DNA of 64,000 bases from Mycobacterium sp. UM_WGJ (GCF_000455125.1 NZ_AUWR01000008.1:310001-374000); one strand, 5' to 3'. Counted from the stretch's first letter, positions 10,616-19,551 are shown. The notes: generated by a model from the sequence alone, not told the origin. Program-made: numbers and translations.

Positions 10616-11011
10616 TCAGTCGGCCCGCGCGCCGGGCCCCGGGGTGTCCTGGTAGAGCGTCGTCACATAGTGGGCCAGCGAGCCGACCGGCGAGGCCGCA
10701 CCGGCACCGCCGCGCGACACGCATCCCGACCACGCCCCCGGACCACGGTTGGCCATGATGCGCTTGGCGACGGCGATCTGCTGTTGCTTGGTGGCCTGCG
10801 AGGGCAGTCCCACCCCGCCGTTGGCGTCCCAGTCCGCGGCGCTGATCCGCAGCCCGCCGTAGCCGCCGTCGCCGGTATCGGCCGACCAGTTCCCGCCGGA
10901 CTCGCAAAGGGCGATGGCTTCCCAGTCGATCGGGTCGGCGCCGGCCGCGCCGGACCATTCAGCGGCTCCGACCAGCAGCACGCCGACGGTCAGCGCTGTG
11001 AATTTCCTCAT
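10616..11011 (-). CDS. rpfD: Resuscitation-promoting factor RpfD-like
   Basis: A 131-residue exported muralytic enzyme that cleaves peptidoglycan and promotes regrowth of dormant cells. A signal peptide (about residues 1-25) is followed by the Rpf domain: WEAIALCESGGNW with the catalytic Glu, YGGLRIS, and the second domain cysteine in WSGCVS. Only a short tail follows. The position next to hemW supports the RpfD assignment. Its ATG overlaps the stop of the upstream membrane-protein gene (ATGA at 11008-11011). Confidence 0.9.
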   Translation of the reverse strand: MRKFTALTVGVLLVGAAEWSGAAGADPIDWEAIALCESGGNWSADTGDGGYGGLRISAADWDANGGVGLPSQATKQQQIAVAKRIMANRGPGAWSGCVSRGGAGAASPVGSLAHYVTTLYQDTPGPGARAD

Positions 11012-11556
11012 ACCAACTCCACCTTGCTGGCCAGCCAGCGGCCGTCGACCTTGTCCATGGTCATCCGGATCCGGCTGTGGTCGAGCACCGGTTCGGGGTT
11101 GTCGGCGTTGCGCACCGCCTGGTCGACCAGCAGCACCACCACGGCGTGGCTGCGGTCGGCGCTTTTCAGCACAGCCTCGGCAACGTACCCGCGCGCCGTC
11201 GCCCTGTTGTCGATCAGTTGCTGACGCAGCTGCACGCTGGAGCGGGTGTGCATGGTCCGCAACTGGCCAGTCGATCCGTCGGTGATGTCGGCGAAATCGC
11301 GATCAACGTTGTCGGCGTCGATATTGCTCAGCCGCAACACATATGCCTCGGCGGCCTCCAGCGCCTGCCCACCGGCGAGATGGGTTTGGTAATGCTGGAC
11401 CGCCAACCATCCGCCGCAACCGACGGTAGCCGCCAGCGTCGTCACGGCCAGCCAGCGGCGCAGCTGAGCACGGCCGCTCGTGCGCGGTGGCGGGCCGGCC
11501 ACCGGCGGTGGTTCCCACGCCGGTTCCCATCCGAAGTCGACACTCACGTATCCCAC
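11008..11556 (-). CDS. Single-pass membrane protein (Rv2390c-like, Mce-associated style)
   Basis: A 182-residue protein. A proline-rich cytoplasmic N-terminus is followed by one membrane helix (about residues 33-54, WLAVTTLAATVGCGGWLAV). The external domain of about 120 residues has the look of mycobacterial Mce-associated proteins: helices, then strands ending in DGRWLASKVELV. Function unknown. It is translationally coupled to rpfD and in the same position as Rv2390c, so the pair is likely co-expressed. Confidence 0.75.
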   Translation of the reverse strand: MGYVSVDFGWEPAWEPPPVAGPPPRTSGRAQLRRWLAVTTLAATVGCGGWLAVQHYQTHLAGGQALEAAEAYVLRLSNIDADNVDRDFADITDGSTGQLRTMHTRSSVQLRQQLIDNRATARGYVAEAVLKSADRSHAVVVLLVDQAVRNADNPEPVLDHSRIRMTMDKVDGRWLASKVELV

Positions 11557-11727
11557 CCGCCTTCCGATCGGCTACCTGTCCGCGGTGGCCCGACGCCGAG
11601 TGCCACCGCCCCCGAGCCGTTCCGATCCGCTCCCCCGGCTCGACCGCCGTAGCAGCGAGCACCAGATGAGTTTTGCTCACGCTGATCACAACTTTGCGCC
11701 GGTAAGGAAGATTTTCGGCATCCATGG

Positions 11728-11733
11728 CATAAT
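11728..11733 (+). promoter_or_regulatory. -10 element of a leaderless promoter for the cysteine leader
   Basis: CATAAT lies seven bases before the GTG at 11741. In mycobacteria transcription usually starts six to eight bases after the -10, so the transcript would begin on the G of the start codon, giving a leaderless mRNA. Confidence 0.6.
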
Positions 11734-11740
11734 CGGCGCT

Positions 11741-11836
11741 GTGACCGCCGCCTACTGCACCTCGTCCGGGGTTGCCTTGGTGGCTCGGCGGCATATCGAT
11801 TTCAAGCGTGTCTGCAGCTGTCGCTGTCTGCCTTGA
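11741..11836 (+). CDS. Cysteine-rich leader peptide of the nirA operon
   Basis: A 31-codon reading frame starting with GTG and ending in KRVCSCRCLP. It has three cysteine codons in five near the end, plus one near the start. Leaderless polycysteine leader peptides that attenuate sulfur-assimilation operons when charged tRNA-Cys is low are known in M. smegmatis; this one sits in the right place, about 110 bp before nirA. When cysteine is plentiful the ribosome would finish the leader and the nirA ribosome site would stay folded. When cysteine is scarce, stalling at the Cys codons would open it. Start, codon content and context fit; the regulation is inferred. Confidence 0.72.
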   Translation: MTAAYCTSSGVALVARRHIDFKRVCSCRCLP

Positions 11837-11928
11837 TGTCGTAGAACCGCCCACCTGTATTTTCCAGCTGGCCGCCGGATCTGCGTCGCCGGTGACAGTC
11901 GCCGGTGAACCGCGCTCAATCCCGCCGG

Positions 11929-11944
11929 CTCCTCTTTGAAGGAG
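11929..11944 (+). promoter_or_regulatory. Hairpin sequestering the nirA ribosome-binding site
   Basis: CTCCT at 11929-11933 can pair with AGGAG at 11940-11944, which is the Shine-Dalgarno of nirA six bases before its ATG. Just upstream, an 11-bp direct repeat GTCGCCGGTGA occurs at 11885-11895 and 11898-11908, giving alternative pairing partners. This suits translational attenuation by the upstream leader. Confidence 0.5.
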
Positions 11945-11949
11945 AATCC

Positions 11950-13629
11950 ATGACCGCCACTCCGACTGCTCCCCCGAGCAGGGCAAAGCGCAGCGAAGCC
12001 CAATGGGCGCTCGGCGAGACCGAACCGGTCAACCACAACGAGCAGTTCAAGCAGGAAGACCCGGCGCTGAACGTGCAGGCCCGGATCGTCGATGTGTACT
12101 CCAAGCAGGGGTTCGACTCGATCGCCAAGGACGACCTGCGCGGCCGCTTCCGCTGGATGGGCCTCTACACCCAGCGCGAGCAGGGCTACGACGGCACCTT
12201 CACCGGCGACGAGAACGCCGACCTGCTGGAGGCCAAGTACTTCATGATGCGGGTGCGCTGCGACGGCAAGGCGCTATCGGCCGCCGCGATGCGGACACTG
12301 GGACAGATCTCGGTCGACTACGCCCGCAACACCGCCGACATCTCCGACCGCAACAACCTGCAATATCACTGGATCGAGATCGAGAAGGTCCCAGAGATCT
12401 GGGACCAGCTCGACGCGGTCGGGCTGCAGACCATCGAGGCCTGCGGCGACTGCCCGCGTGGCCTGCTCGGGTCTCCGCTGGCCGGTGAATCGCTCGACGA
12501 GGTGCTCGACCCGTCCCCCGCACTCGACGAGATCGTCCGCCGATACATCGGCAACCCGGAATTCGCCAACCTGCCACGCAAGTTCAAGACCGCCGTCTCC
12601 GGTCTGCCGGACGTCGCCCATGAGATCAACGACATCTCCTTCATCGGCGTCAACCACCCCGAGCACGGCCCCGGCCTGGACCTGTGGGTCGGCGGTGGCC
12701 TGTCCACGAACCCGATGCTGGCTCAGCGCCTGGGCGCCTGGGTGCCGCTGGATGAGGTGCCCGATGTCTGGGAGGCCGTCACGAGCCTGTTCCGCGACTA
12801 CGGCTACCGCCGGCTGCGGTCCAAGGCCCGGCTGAAGTTCCTGGTCAAGGACTGGGGAGTCGAGAAGTTCCGCGAAGTTCTCGAGACCGAGTACCTCAAG
12901 CGCCCGCTGATCGACGGGCCGGCACCCGAGCAGCACACCGCGACCGTCGACCACGTCGGGGTGCAGAAGACCCGCAACGGCCACAACGCGGTCGGGGTGG
13001 CCCCGATCTCGGGCCGGGTGAACGGTGCCACGCTGCTCAAGGTGGCGGAATTGATGGAGCAGGTCGGTTCCGACCGGGCCCGGTTCACGCCGTACCAGAA
13101 GCTGGTCATCCTCGACGTTCCCGACGACAAGGTCGACGGCCTGGTGGCGGAGCTGGACGCGCTGGGCCTGCCGGCCAATCCGTCGCCGTGGCGACGCAAC
13201 CTGATGGCCTGCACAGGACTGGAGTTCTGCAAGCTGTCGTTCGTCGAGACCCGGGTGCGGGCCCAGAGCCTGGTCCCCGAACTCGAGCAACGCCTCGACG
13301 ACCTCAACGCCGTCCTGGACGTGCCGGTCACGGTCAACATCAACGGCTGCCCGAACTCGTGCGCCCGCATCCAGGTCGCCGACATCGGGTTCAAGGGCCA
13401 GATGATCGACGACGGCAACGGCAATTCGGTCCCCGGCTTCCAGGTGCACCTCGGCGGCAGCCTGGGCGCCGACAGCGGGTTCGGCCGCAAGCTGCGTCAG
13501 CACAAGGTCTACAGCGACGAACTCGGCGACTACATCGAACGGGTGGTGCGCAACTTCATCAAACAACGCAGCGCCGGTGAGCGTTTCGCGCAGTGGGCGG
13601 TGCGCGCCGAAGAAGACGATCTGCGATGA
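11950..13629 (+). CDS. nirA: NirA (SirA) ferredoxin-dependent sulfite reductase
   Basis: A 559-residue siroheme/4Fe-4S enzyme that reduces sulfite to sulfide. Cys421 and Cys427 (CTGLEFCKL) and Cys467 and Cys471 (NGCPNSCAR) are the cluster/siroheme ligands. The length matches NirA (about 555). I chose ATG 11950 because GAAGGAG precedes it; an in-frame GTG 45 bases upstream lacks a ribosome site. It is first of the plus-strand sulfur operon; cysH overlaps its stop by four bases. Likely controlled by the cysteine leader at 11741. Confidence 0.94.
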   Translation: MTATPTAPPSRAKRSEAQWALGETEPVNHNEQFKQEDPALNVQARIVDVYSKQGFDSIAKDDLRGRFRWMGLYTQREQGYDGTFTGDENADLLEAKYFMMRVRCDGKALSAAAMRTLGQISVDYARNTADISDRNNLQYHWIEIEKVPEIWDQLDAVGLQTIEACGDCPRGLLGSPLAGESLDEVLDPSPALDEIVRRYIGNPEFANLPRKFKTAVSGLPDVAHEINDISFIGVNHPEHGPGLDLWVGGGLSTNPMLAQRLGAWVPLDEVPDVWEAVTSLFRDYGYRRLRSKARLKFLVKDWGVEKFREVLETEYLKRPLIDGPAPEQHTATVDHVGVQKTRNGHNAVGVAPISGRVNGATLLKVAELMEQVGSDRARFTPYQKLVILDVPDDKVDGLVAELDALGLPANPSPWRRNLMACTGLEFCKLSFVETRVRAQSLVPELEQRLDDLNAVLDVPVTVNINGCPNSCARIQVADIGFKGQMIDDGNGNSVPGFQVHLGGSLGADSGFGRKLRQHKVYSDELGDYIERVVRNFIKQRSAGERFAQWAVRAEEDDLR

Positions 13630-14369
13630 GGCCGCACAGCGAAGCGGAGTTGCGCGAGCTGGCCGCCAAGGGCGCGGCCGAACTCGACGGCGCCAGCGCC
13701 ACCGAGCTGCTGGAGTGGACGGATGCGAATTTTGGCGGGGTGAACGGGCTCGACGCTTCGGGCCGACCCGCCTCCGCCAGCAACTACGTGGTGGCCTCCA
13801 ACATGGCCGACGCGGTGCTGGTGGATCTGGCGGCTAAGGTCCGCGCGGGGGTTCCGGTGCTGTTCCTCGACACCGGCTACCACTTCGCCGAGACCATCGG
13901 CACCCGCGACGCGGTGGAGTCGATGTACGACATCCAGTTGGTCAACGTCACCCCGGAGCAGACCGTCGCGGAGCAGGACGCGGCCCACGGTAAAGACCTG
14001 TTCGGGTCCAATCCGGCGCTGTGCTGCCGGTTGCGCAAGGTCGAGCCGCTGTCGCGTACCCTGCGCAACTACTCGGCGTGGGTCACCGGGCTGCGTCGGG
14101 TGGAAGCGCCAACGCGTGCCAACGCACCGCTGATCAGCTTCGACGAGCAGTTCGGGCTGGTGAAGGTCAACCCGATCGCGGCGTGGTCCGACGAGGAGTT
14201 CGACGCGTACATCGCCGCAAACAATGTGCTGGTCAACCCACTGATCGATGACGGTTACCCATCGATCGGCTGCGCGCCGTGCACGGTCAAGCCGGCGGCC
14301 GGAGCCGATCCGCGCAGCGGACGCTGGGCCGGCCTGGCCAAGACCGAATGCGGGCTCCACGCCTCGTGA
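13626..14369 (+). CDS. cysH: CysH adenylylsulfate (APS) reductase
   Basis: A 247-residue enzyme that reduces APS to sulfite with thioredoxin. The 4Fe-4S ligands typical of APS-type reductases are visible (CCRLRKVEPL and IGCAPCT), and the catalytic cysteine is in ECGLH at the C-terminus. Its product feeds NirA, whose gene overlaps by ATGA at 13626-13629. The next gene, for siroheme synthesis, overlaps its stop by GTGA. Confidence 0.94.
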   Translation: MRPHSEAELRELAAKGAAELDGASATELLEWTDANFGGVNGLDASGRPASASNYVVASNMADAVLVDLAAKVRAGVPVLFLDTGYHFAETIGTRDAVESMYDIQLVNVTPEQTVAEQDAAHGKDLFGSNPALCCRLRKVEPLSRTLRNYSAWVTGLRRVEAPTRANAPLISFDEQFGLVKVNPIAAWSDEEFDAYIAANNVLVNPLIDDGYPSIGCAPCTVKPAAGADPRSGRWAGLAKTECGLHAS

Positions 14370-15088
14370 CCACCACGCTGGTGCTGACCGCACACGGCAG
14401 CCGGGATCCGCGCGCGGCGGCCAACACTCGCGCGATCGCGGGGCACCTGCGCCGGGTGGCGCCCGAACTCGCCGTGCGCGTGGCGTTCTGCGAACACAGC
14501 TCCCCCAACCTGAGCGATGTGCTGCGCGAGACCAGCCACGCCGGCGGTGACACCATCGTCGCCCCCCTGCTGTTGGCCAGCGCCTACCACGCCCGCGTCG
14601 ATATTCCGGCGATGATCGCGGAGTCCGGCGTCGCCGTGCGGGTCGCTTCGACGCTGGGCGAGGACAGCCGCCTGGTGCAGGTTCTCGGCGAACGCCTGTC
14701 GAGCGCCGGGGCTTCGCGATTCGACCCGGAGCTGGGTGTGGTGGTGGTCGCGGTGGGCTCGTCGCGTCCGGTGGCCAACGCGCAGACCGCCACGATCGCA
14801 GCCCCGTTGTCTCGCGGAACGCGTTGGGCCGGAGTGGAAGTCGCCTTCGCCACTGAGGGCCCCCAGCCGTCGGTGCCGGAAGCCGTCGAACGGTTGCGGG
14901 CACGCGGTGCCACCAAGCTGATGATCGCTCCGTGGTTCTTGGCCAACGGCAGGATCACCGACCGGGTCGCCGCCTACGCCGCACAGGTGGGAATCCCGAT
15001 AGCCGAGCCGCTCGGCGCGCACCGCCTGGTGGCCGCGACCGTGCTGGACCGAGTGGAGGCCGCGCTGGCCACCGAGCTGGCTGCCTGA
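14366..15088 (+). CDS. Sirohydrochlorin ferrochelatase-like (CbiX/SirB, Rv2393-like)
   Basis: A 240-residue chelatase that inserts iron into sirohydrochlorin to make siroheme, the NirA cofactor. The first catalytic His is in LTAHGSRDPRA near the N-terminus. A second half-domain repeats the fold with VVVVAVGSSRPVAN and ends with PWFLANGRI. Two CbiX halves in one chain fit SirB/CbiX of this size. The GTG at 14366 overlaps the cysH stop. Convergent with cysA. Confidence 0.85.
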   Translation: MTTTLVLTAHGSRDPRAAANTRAIAGHLRRVAPELAVRVAFCEHSSPNLSDVLRETSHAGGDTIVAPLLLASAYHARVDIPAMIAESGVAVRVASTLGEDSRLVQVLGERLSSAGASRFDPELGVVVVAVGSSRPVANAQTATIAAPLSRGTRWAGVEVAFATEGPQPSVPEAVERLRARGATKLMIAPWFLANGRITDRVAAYAAQVGIPIAEPLGAHRLVAATVLDRVEAALATELAA

Positions 15089-15137
15089 TCGGGTCTATGA
15101 CCACGTGCCGGTCACAGCCCGGACACATCTGGCGCCG

Positions 15138-16175
15138 CTACGCCGGCACCGCCGGCGCTCCCACTGCCGCCACGTCACTCAACGGAGGCACCCGGGTGGC
15201 GCGCACGTAGACGGTGTCCCCCTCGGCCAGCGCGAGCGCTTCGGCATCGCCGCGGGTGATCTGGGCGGTGAACGGCACTCCGGTGGCGGCGTTGGTGAGC
15301 TCGACCCGCACCTCGAAGCCCAGCGCCACCACCCGGTCGACGATGGCGCGCAGCACCCCGACCCCGTCGGCACCGTCTACCGTCGCGGCGGACACCGCCA
15401 TGTCCGGGGTGCGGCCGACCCGGATGTCGTGCGGGCGGACCAAAGCACCGTTGAGTGAAGACACCGCGCCCAAGAACGACATCACGAACGCGTTCGCCGG
15501 AGCGTCGTAGACCTCGGTCGGGGTGCCGAGCTGCTCGATACGGCCCTGGTTCAGCACGGCGATCCGGTCCGCGACGTCCAGCGCCTCGGCCTGATCGTGG
15601 GTGACCAGCACCGTGGTGACATGCACCTCGTCGTGCAGCCGGCGCAGCCAGGCCCGCAGGTCTTCGCGCACCTTGGCGTCCAGCGCCCCGAACGGCTCGT
15701 CGAGCAGCAACACCTGCGGGTCCACCGCGAGGGCACGCGCCAGGGCCATCCGCTGACGCTGACCGCCGGACAACTGGTTGGGATAGCGGGTCTGAAAACC
15801 GCTGAGTCCCACCACTTCCAGCAGGTTGTCGACCTTTTCCTTGATCTCTGCCTTGGGCCGCTTGCGAATCTTGAGCCCGAACGCCACGTTGTCGCGCACC
15901 GTCATGTGCTTGAAAGCCGCGTAGTGCTGAAAGACGAATCCGATCCCGCGCCGCTGCGGCGGCACACCGGTGACGTCGACCCCGTTGATGGTGACCGTTC
16001 CGCTGTCCGGGTGATCCAGGCCGGCGATGGCCCGCAGCAGCGTCGACTTACCCGAGCCGCTGGGGCCCAGCAGCGCCGTCAGCGAACCCGACGGGACCGC
16101 GAAGTCGACGTTATCCAACGCGACGAAGTCGCCGTAGCGCTTGTTCGCCCCACGCACCGTGATTGCGTTGCTCAT
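15138..16175 (-). CDS. cysA: CysA sulfate/thiosulfate ABC importer ATPase
   Basis: A 345-residue ATPase. Walker [10 protein letters not shown] is at residues 37-45, the signature is [15 protein letters not shown], Walker B is [12 protein letters not shown] and the switch is LVTHD. A C-terminal TOBE-like regulatory domain follows (about residues 235-340). It powers sulfate uptake with CysT/CysW and SubI. It is last in the minus-strand operon, its ATG overlapping the cysW stop. Confidence 0.94.
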   Translation of the reverse strand: MSNAITVRGANKRYGDFVALDNVDFAVPSGSLTALLGPSGSGKSTLLRAIAGLDHPDSGTVTINGVDVTGVPPQRRGIGFVFQHYAAFKHMTVRDNVAFGLKIRKRPKAEIKEKVDNLLEVVGLSGFQTRYPNQLSGGQRQRMALARALAVDPQVLLLDEPFGALDAKVREDLRAWLRRLHDEVHVTTVLVTHDQAEALDVADRIAVLNQGRIEQLGTPTEVYDAPANAFVMSFLGAVSSLNGALVRPHDIRVGRTPDMAVSAATVDGADGVGVLRAIVDRVVALGFEVRVELTNAATGVPFTAQITRGDAEALALAEGDTVYVRATRVPPLSDVAAVGAPAVPA

Positions 16176-16984
16176 TTGTCTCCCTTTCCGGCCCGAACGT
16201 CGAGCACCACCTGAACGATCAAGACCAACACCGACACTGTCATCAGCAGCGTGGACAAGGCGTAGGCGCCGTATTCGGCGCCGCGGTTGTAGCGGTCAGA
16301 CACCAGCAGCGTCAGCGTCTGGGATTTTCCGGGCAGGTTCGACGACACGATCAACACCGCGCCGTACTCGCCGAGGGTGCGCGCCACCGTCAGCACGATC
16401 CCGTACGTCAACCCCCAACGGATCGACGGCAGCGTGATCCGCCAGAACGTCTGCCACCAGCTCGAGCCCAGCGTGGCCGACGCCTCTTCCATGTCGGTGC
16501 CCAGTTCGTGCAGCACCGGTTCGACTTCCCGGATCACGAACGGCAGCGTGACGAAGATGCTGGCCAGCACGATGCCGGGCAGACCGAAGATGATCTTGAA
16601 GCCCCAGTCGTTCTCGACGAAGCCCAACAGCCCCGCCGATCCCCACAGCACGACCAGCGCCACACCGACGATCACCGGAGAGACCGCGAAGGGCAGGTCG
16701 ATAATCGCCTGCAGTGCGCCCTTGCCGCGGAATTTATTGCGCGCCAACACCAATGCGGTCGGAATGCCGAAGATGACGTTCAGCGGCACCACGATGGCCA
16801 CCACCAGCAGCGACAGCTGCAGCGCTGAGATGGCAGCCGGGGTGGAGATGTAGTCGAAGAACTGCCCGAACCCGGGCGCGAAGCTGCGCCACAGGATCAG
16901 CGACACCGGGACGACCAACAGCAGCCCCACGTAGGCCACCGCCAGGAACCGGAACAGATAGCGGAATTTTCGTGTCGACGTCAT
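16172..16984 (-). CDS. cysW: CysW sulfate ABC permease
   Basis: A 270-residue integral membrane permease with about six helices. It carries the EAA-loop seen in binding-protein-dependent permeases ([21 protein letters not shown]), which contacts CysA. It forms the channel with CysT. One base separates it from the cysT stop, and it overlaps cysA by four bases. Confidence 0.93.
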   Translation of the reverse strand: MTSTRKFRYLFRFLAVAYVGLLLVVPVSLILWRSFAPGFGQFFDYISTPAAISALQLSLLVVAIVVPLNVIFGIPTALVLARNKFRGKGALQAIIDLPFAVSPVIVGVALVVLWGSAGLLGFVENDWGFKIIFGLPGIVLASIFVTLPFVIREVEPVLHELGTDMEEASATLGSSWWQTFWRITLPSIRWGLTYGIVLTVARTLGEYGAVLIVSSNLPGKSQTLTLLVSDRYNRGAEYGAYALSTLLMTVSVLVLIVQVVLDVRAGKGDK

Positions 16985-16985
16985 A

Positions 16986-17837
16986 TCAGGACCTCTCCTG
17001 CCGCTTGCTCACGCGCGATCCCAGCACCCGCAACGCGAGCAGCACCAGGAAGGAAACCGCGAGCAGCACCAACGAGATCGCCGCCGCCCCGGTCCGGTCG
17101 TCGTTCTCGATCAGGGTGCGGATCCACTGCGAGGAAACCTCGGTCTTACCGGGCACCGCGCCACCGATCAACACCACCGAGCCGAACTCGCCGATCGCCC
17201 GGGAGAACGCCAGTCCCGCCCCCGTCAACAATGCCGGAGTCAGCGCCGGCAGCACCACGGCGCGGAAGATGGTCAGCCCGGAGGCACCCAGCGACGCGGC
17301 CGCTTCCTCGACCTCCCGGTCGATCTCCAGCAGCACCGGTTGCACCGACCGCACCACAAAGGGCAGCGTGACGAACGCCAACGCCAGGCCGACGCCCCAG
17401 GCGGTGTGCTGCAGGTGCACGTGCACCGGGCTGGCGGGGCCGTAGAGCGCCAGCATCACCAGGCTCGCGACGATGGTGGGCAACGCGAACGGCAGATCGA
17501 TGATCACATCGATGAAGCGCTTGCCAAAGAAGTCGTCGCGCACCAGAACCCACGCGATCAACAGGCCGAACACCAGGTTGAGCACGGTGACGCCGGCCGC
17601 GATCGTCAGCGTCACCCGGAACGACTGCAGTGCCGCGTGCGAGGTGACCGCCAACTCGAAGGCGCGCCATCCGCCGCCGCCGGCCTGCCAGGCGATCGCT
17701 GACAGCGGCGCCAACACGATCAGCGACAGCCACACCGTGGCGGCACCGACGCGCAGCGACACCCCTTCACGCCGGAACCTGGAGTGCGACCCGCCGTCGC
17801 CGAGCCGAGTCTCCTCGGTGACCGGTACGGCGCTCAT
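16986..17837 (-). CDS. cysT: CysT sulfate ABC permease
   Basis: A 283-residue permease homologous to CysW. It has about six membrane helices and the EAA-loop EEAAASLGASGLTIFRAVVLP. I chose the ATG at 17837 (MSAVPVTEE), which overlaps the subI stop by four bases. A longer frame upstream only reads through subI in another phase. Confidence 0.93.
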   Translation of the reverse strand: MSAVPVTEETRLGDGGSHSRFRREGVSLRVGAATVWLSLIVLAPLSAIAWQAGGGGWRAFELAVTSHAALQSFRVTLTIAAGVTVLNLVFGLLIAWVLVRDDFFGKRFIDVIIDLPFALPTIVASLVMLALYGPASPVHVHLQHTAWGVGLALAFVTLPFVVRSVQPVLLEIDREVEEAAASLGASGLTIFRAVVLPALTPALLTGAGLAFSRAIGEFGSVVLIGGAVPGKTEVSSQWIRTLIENDDRTGAAAISLVLLAVSFLVLLALRVLGSRVSKRQERS

Positions 17838-18865
17838 CCGGTGACCCGGGTGTAGATCTTGGTGATGGCGCCGTTCGACTTGTCGAAGAGCGAGTTGTCG
17901 ACAACGTCCCACCCGCCGAGATCGGCGATGGTCCACAGCTTGTCGGGATCCGGGAACGCGTTTCGGAATTCCTCGGCGATGCTCGGGTCGGCCGGACGGA
18001 ACCCGGCTTCGGCCCACAGCCGCTGCGCCGCCGACGTGTACTGGAAATTCTTGAACGCGGTGACGGTGTCAAGGTGGCGACTGGAGGTCACCACAGCCAA
18101 CGGGTTTTCGATCTTGAAGGTCTGCGACGGGTTGACGTGCTCCACCGGCTTGCCCTTGCGCTCGACCGCGATAGCCTCGTTCTCATAGCTGATCAGCACG
18201 TCGCCACTGCCCTGCAGGAACACGTCGGTGGCTTCGCGACCGGAGCCCGGGCGCAGCTTGAAATGGTCACCGACCAGCTTCTCGATGAAGTCCAGGCCGG
18301 CCTGCGGGTTCTTGCCTCCCTCGCTCTTGACGGCGTAAGGAGCCAGCAGATTCCATTTGGCAGATCCAGAACTCAGCGGGCTGGGGCTGATCACCTCGAC
18401 CCCGGGCCGCAATAGGTCGTCCCAGTCGTTGATGTGCTTGGGGTTGCCCTGCCGCACTACCAAAGTCACCACCGAACCGAACGGGATACCCCTGGTGACA
18501 TCGGCGTTCCAGTCCTCGGCGACCTTGCCGGCCTTCACCAATCGGGTGACGTCGGGTTCCACCGAGAAGTTCACGATGTCAGCGGGTTTGCCGCTGGCGA
18601 CCCCGCGGGACTGATCGCCCGATGCGCCATATGAGGTGACGACCTGAACGTCGGCGCCCTCCTCGGTGTTGTAGAAGGCTGGGATCACCTTGCTCCAGCC
18701 GGGTTCCGGAACCGCGTATGCCACCAGCGTCAGGGTGGTGTGCGCTTCGGAGCGCTCGCCACCTCCGACGACATCGCTGGGTCCGCCGCCACACCCGGCG
18801 AGTGTGGTGACTGCCATGGCGGTGGCCAGGGCCAGCGCGATGCTCCGCGCGATGGTGTTGGGCAT
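17834..18865 (-). CDS. subI: SubI sulfate-binding lipoprotein
   Basis: A 343-residue substrate-binding protein. Its signal peptide ends in the lipobox LAGC with Cys25, so it should be lipid-anchored outside the membrane. It is followed by the sulfate-binding fold (LTLVAYAVPEPGWSKVIPAF, SYGASGDQSR, VTLVVRQGNPK). It is first in subI-cysT-cysW-cysA, each overlapping or abutting the next. A possible Cys-Cys leader peptide lies 127 bp upstream. Confidence 0.94.
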   Translation of the reverse strand: MPNTIARSIALALATAMAVTTLAGCGGGPSDVVGGGERSEAHTTLTLVAYAVPEPGWSKVIPAFYNTEEGADVQVVTSYGASGDQSRGVASGKPADIVNFSVEPDVTRLVKAGKVAEDWNADVTRGIPFGSVVTLVVRQGNPKHINDWDDLLRPGVEVISPSPLSSGSAKWNLLAPYAVKSEGGKNPQAGLDFIEKLVGDHFKLRPGSGREATDVFLQGSGDVLISYENEAIAVERKGKPVEHVNPSQTFKIENPLAVVTSSRHLDTVTAFKNFQYTSAAQRLWAEAGFRPADPSIAEEFRNAFPDPDKLWTIADLGGWDVVDNSLFDKSNGAITKIYTRVTG

Positions 18866-18991
18866 TGATGACCTTTCGGGCGATCCGTATCGACGTCGGC
18901 AAGAATGCTTGTCCGTCGGATCGCGAAAGGCGTTCGATTCTCCAGAACGTGCGTCAACAAAGACGACACCGGTACGCCGACGGGTGCGGTA

Positions 18992-19018
18992 TCAGCGACA
19001 ACAGTGCAGGTCGGCCAC
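18992..19018 (-). CDS. Possible Cys-Cys leader peptide upstream of subI
   Basis: The minus strand reads GTG, then Ala-Asp-Leu-His-Cys-Cys-Arg and TGA: eight codons with two adjacent cysteines. It lies upstream of a sulfate-uptake operon, as the nirA leader does. Only a poor -10 (TGATCA) lies about seven bases before the GTG, so the call rests on position and Cys content. Confidence 0.4.
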   Translation of the reverse strand: MADLHCCR

Positions 19019-19145
19019 AGCGGAAGTGATCACGGCGAGCTTCGGGAACGCCAAAAACTGGCGCTGCCGGTCACCGGTCGCTGCGAACATGCGGGGAAGC
19101 ATAACAGAGGCCGGGGCGGGCAGCGTCCAGCCCGGTGCAGCGGGC

Positions 19146-19223
19146 CTAGCGGGTCAGCAACCAGCTGACGATCACCAGCACAATCAGCCCGACCAGCACC
19201 AACGTCACCTGCGAACGAGGCAT
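19146..19223 (-). CDS. 25-residue single-helix membrane microprotein
   Basis: MPRSQVTLVLVGLIVLVIVSW and four more residues: almost entirely one transmembrane helix. Its ATG shares a base with the stop of the gene before it (TGATG at 19221-19225), so it is translationally coupled to that membrane protein. Both are upstream of and co-oriented with the sulfate operon but about 280 bp away. Function unknown. Confidence 0.5.
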   Translation of the reverse strand: MPRSQVTLVLVGLIVLVIVSWLLTR

Positions 19224-19426
19224 CAGCGGACCCCACCGTCGCGACCGTGCCGGACTCGTTCCCGCACCCGAATTCCCTCTCCCAGCACCGCGTCCAGCGC
19301 CGAGGCAAGACCGTAGGCCAGCAACAGCACCACCGGCATCACCACCGCGGTCTGTACCACGAAACCGAGGCCCGACAGCCACAGCTCAACACCGTCCCAC
19401 CAGCCCAGGAAGCCCACCACCCCCAT
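19223..19426 (-). CDS. Small membrane protein (Rv2401A-like position)
   Basis: A 67-residue protein with one or two hydrophobic stretches (WLSGLGFVVQTAVVMPVVLLLAYG) and a basic C-terminus (GIRVRERVRHGRDG), which predicts a cytoplasmic tail. It is in the position of the conserved small membrane protein beside the trehalase gene in M. tuberculosis. The start is uncertain; the ATG has only AAGG three bases upstream, and the open frame extends further. Function unknown. Confidence 0.55.
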   Translation of the reverse strand: MGVVGFLGWWDGVELWLSGLGFVVQTAVVMPVVLLLAYGLASALDAVLGEGIRVRERVRHGRDGGVR

Positions 19427-19551
19427 AACCTTAGCGGCGATCGCAAGTGCGGCGAAGCGGGTCGCCGCCGTGGCCGTGGCGAGCCTGCGGCCGGAGCCAC
19501 GATCGGCCGATCCGGGTAGACGTGCGGCATGCCGCCAGAGATGATGACGGC

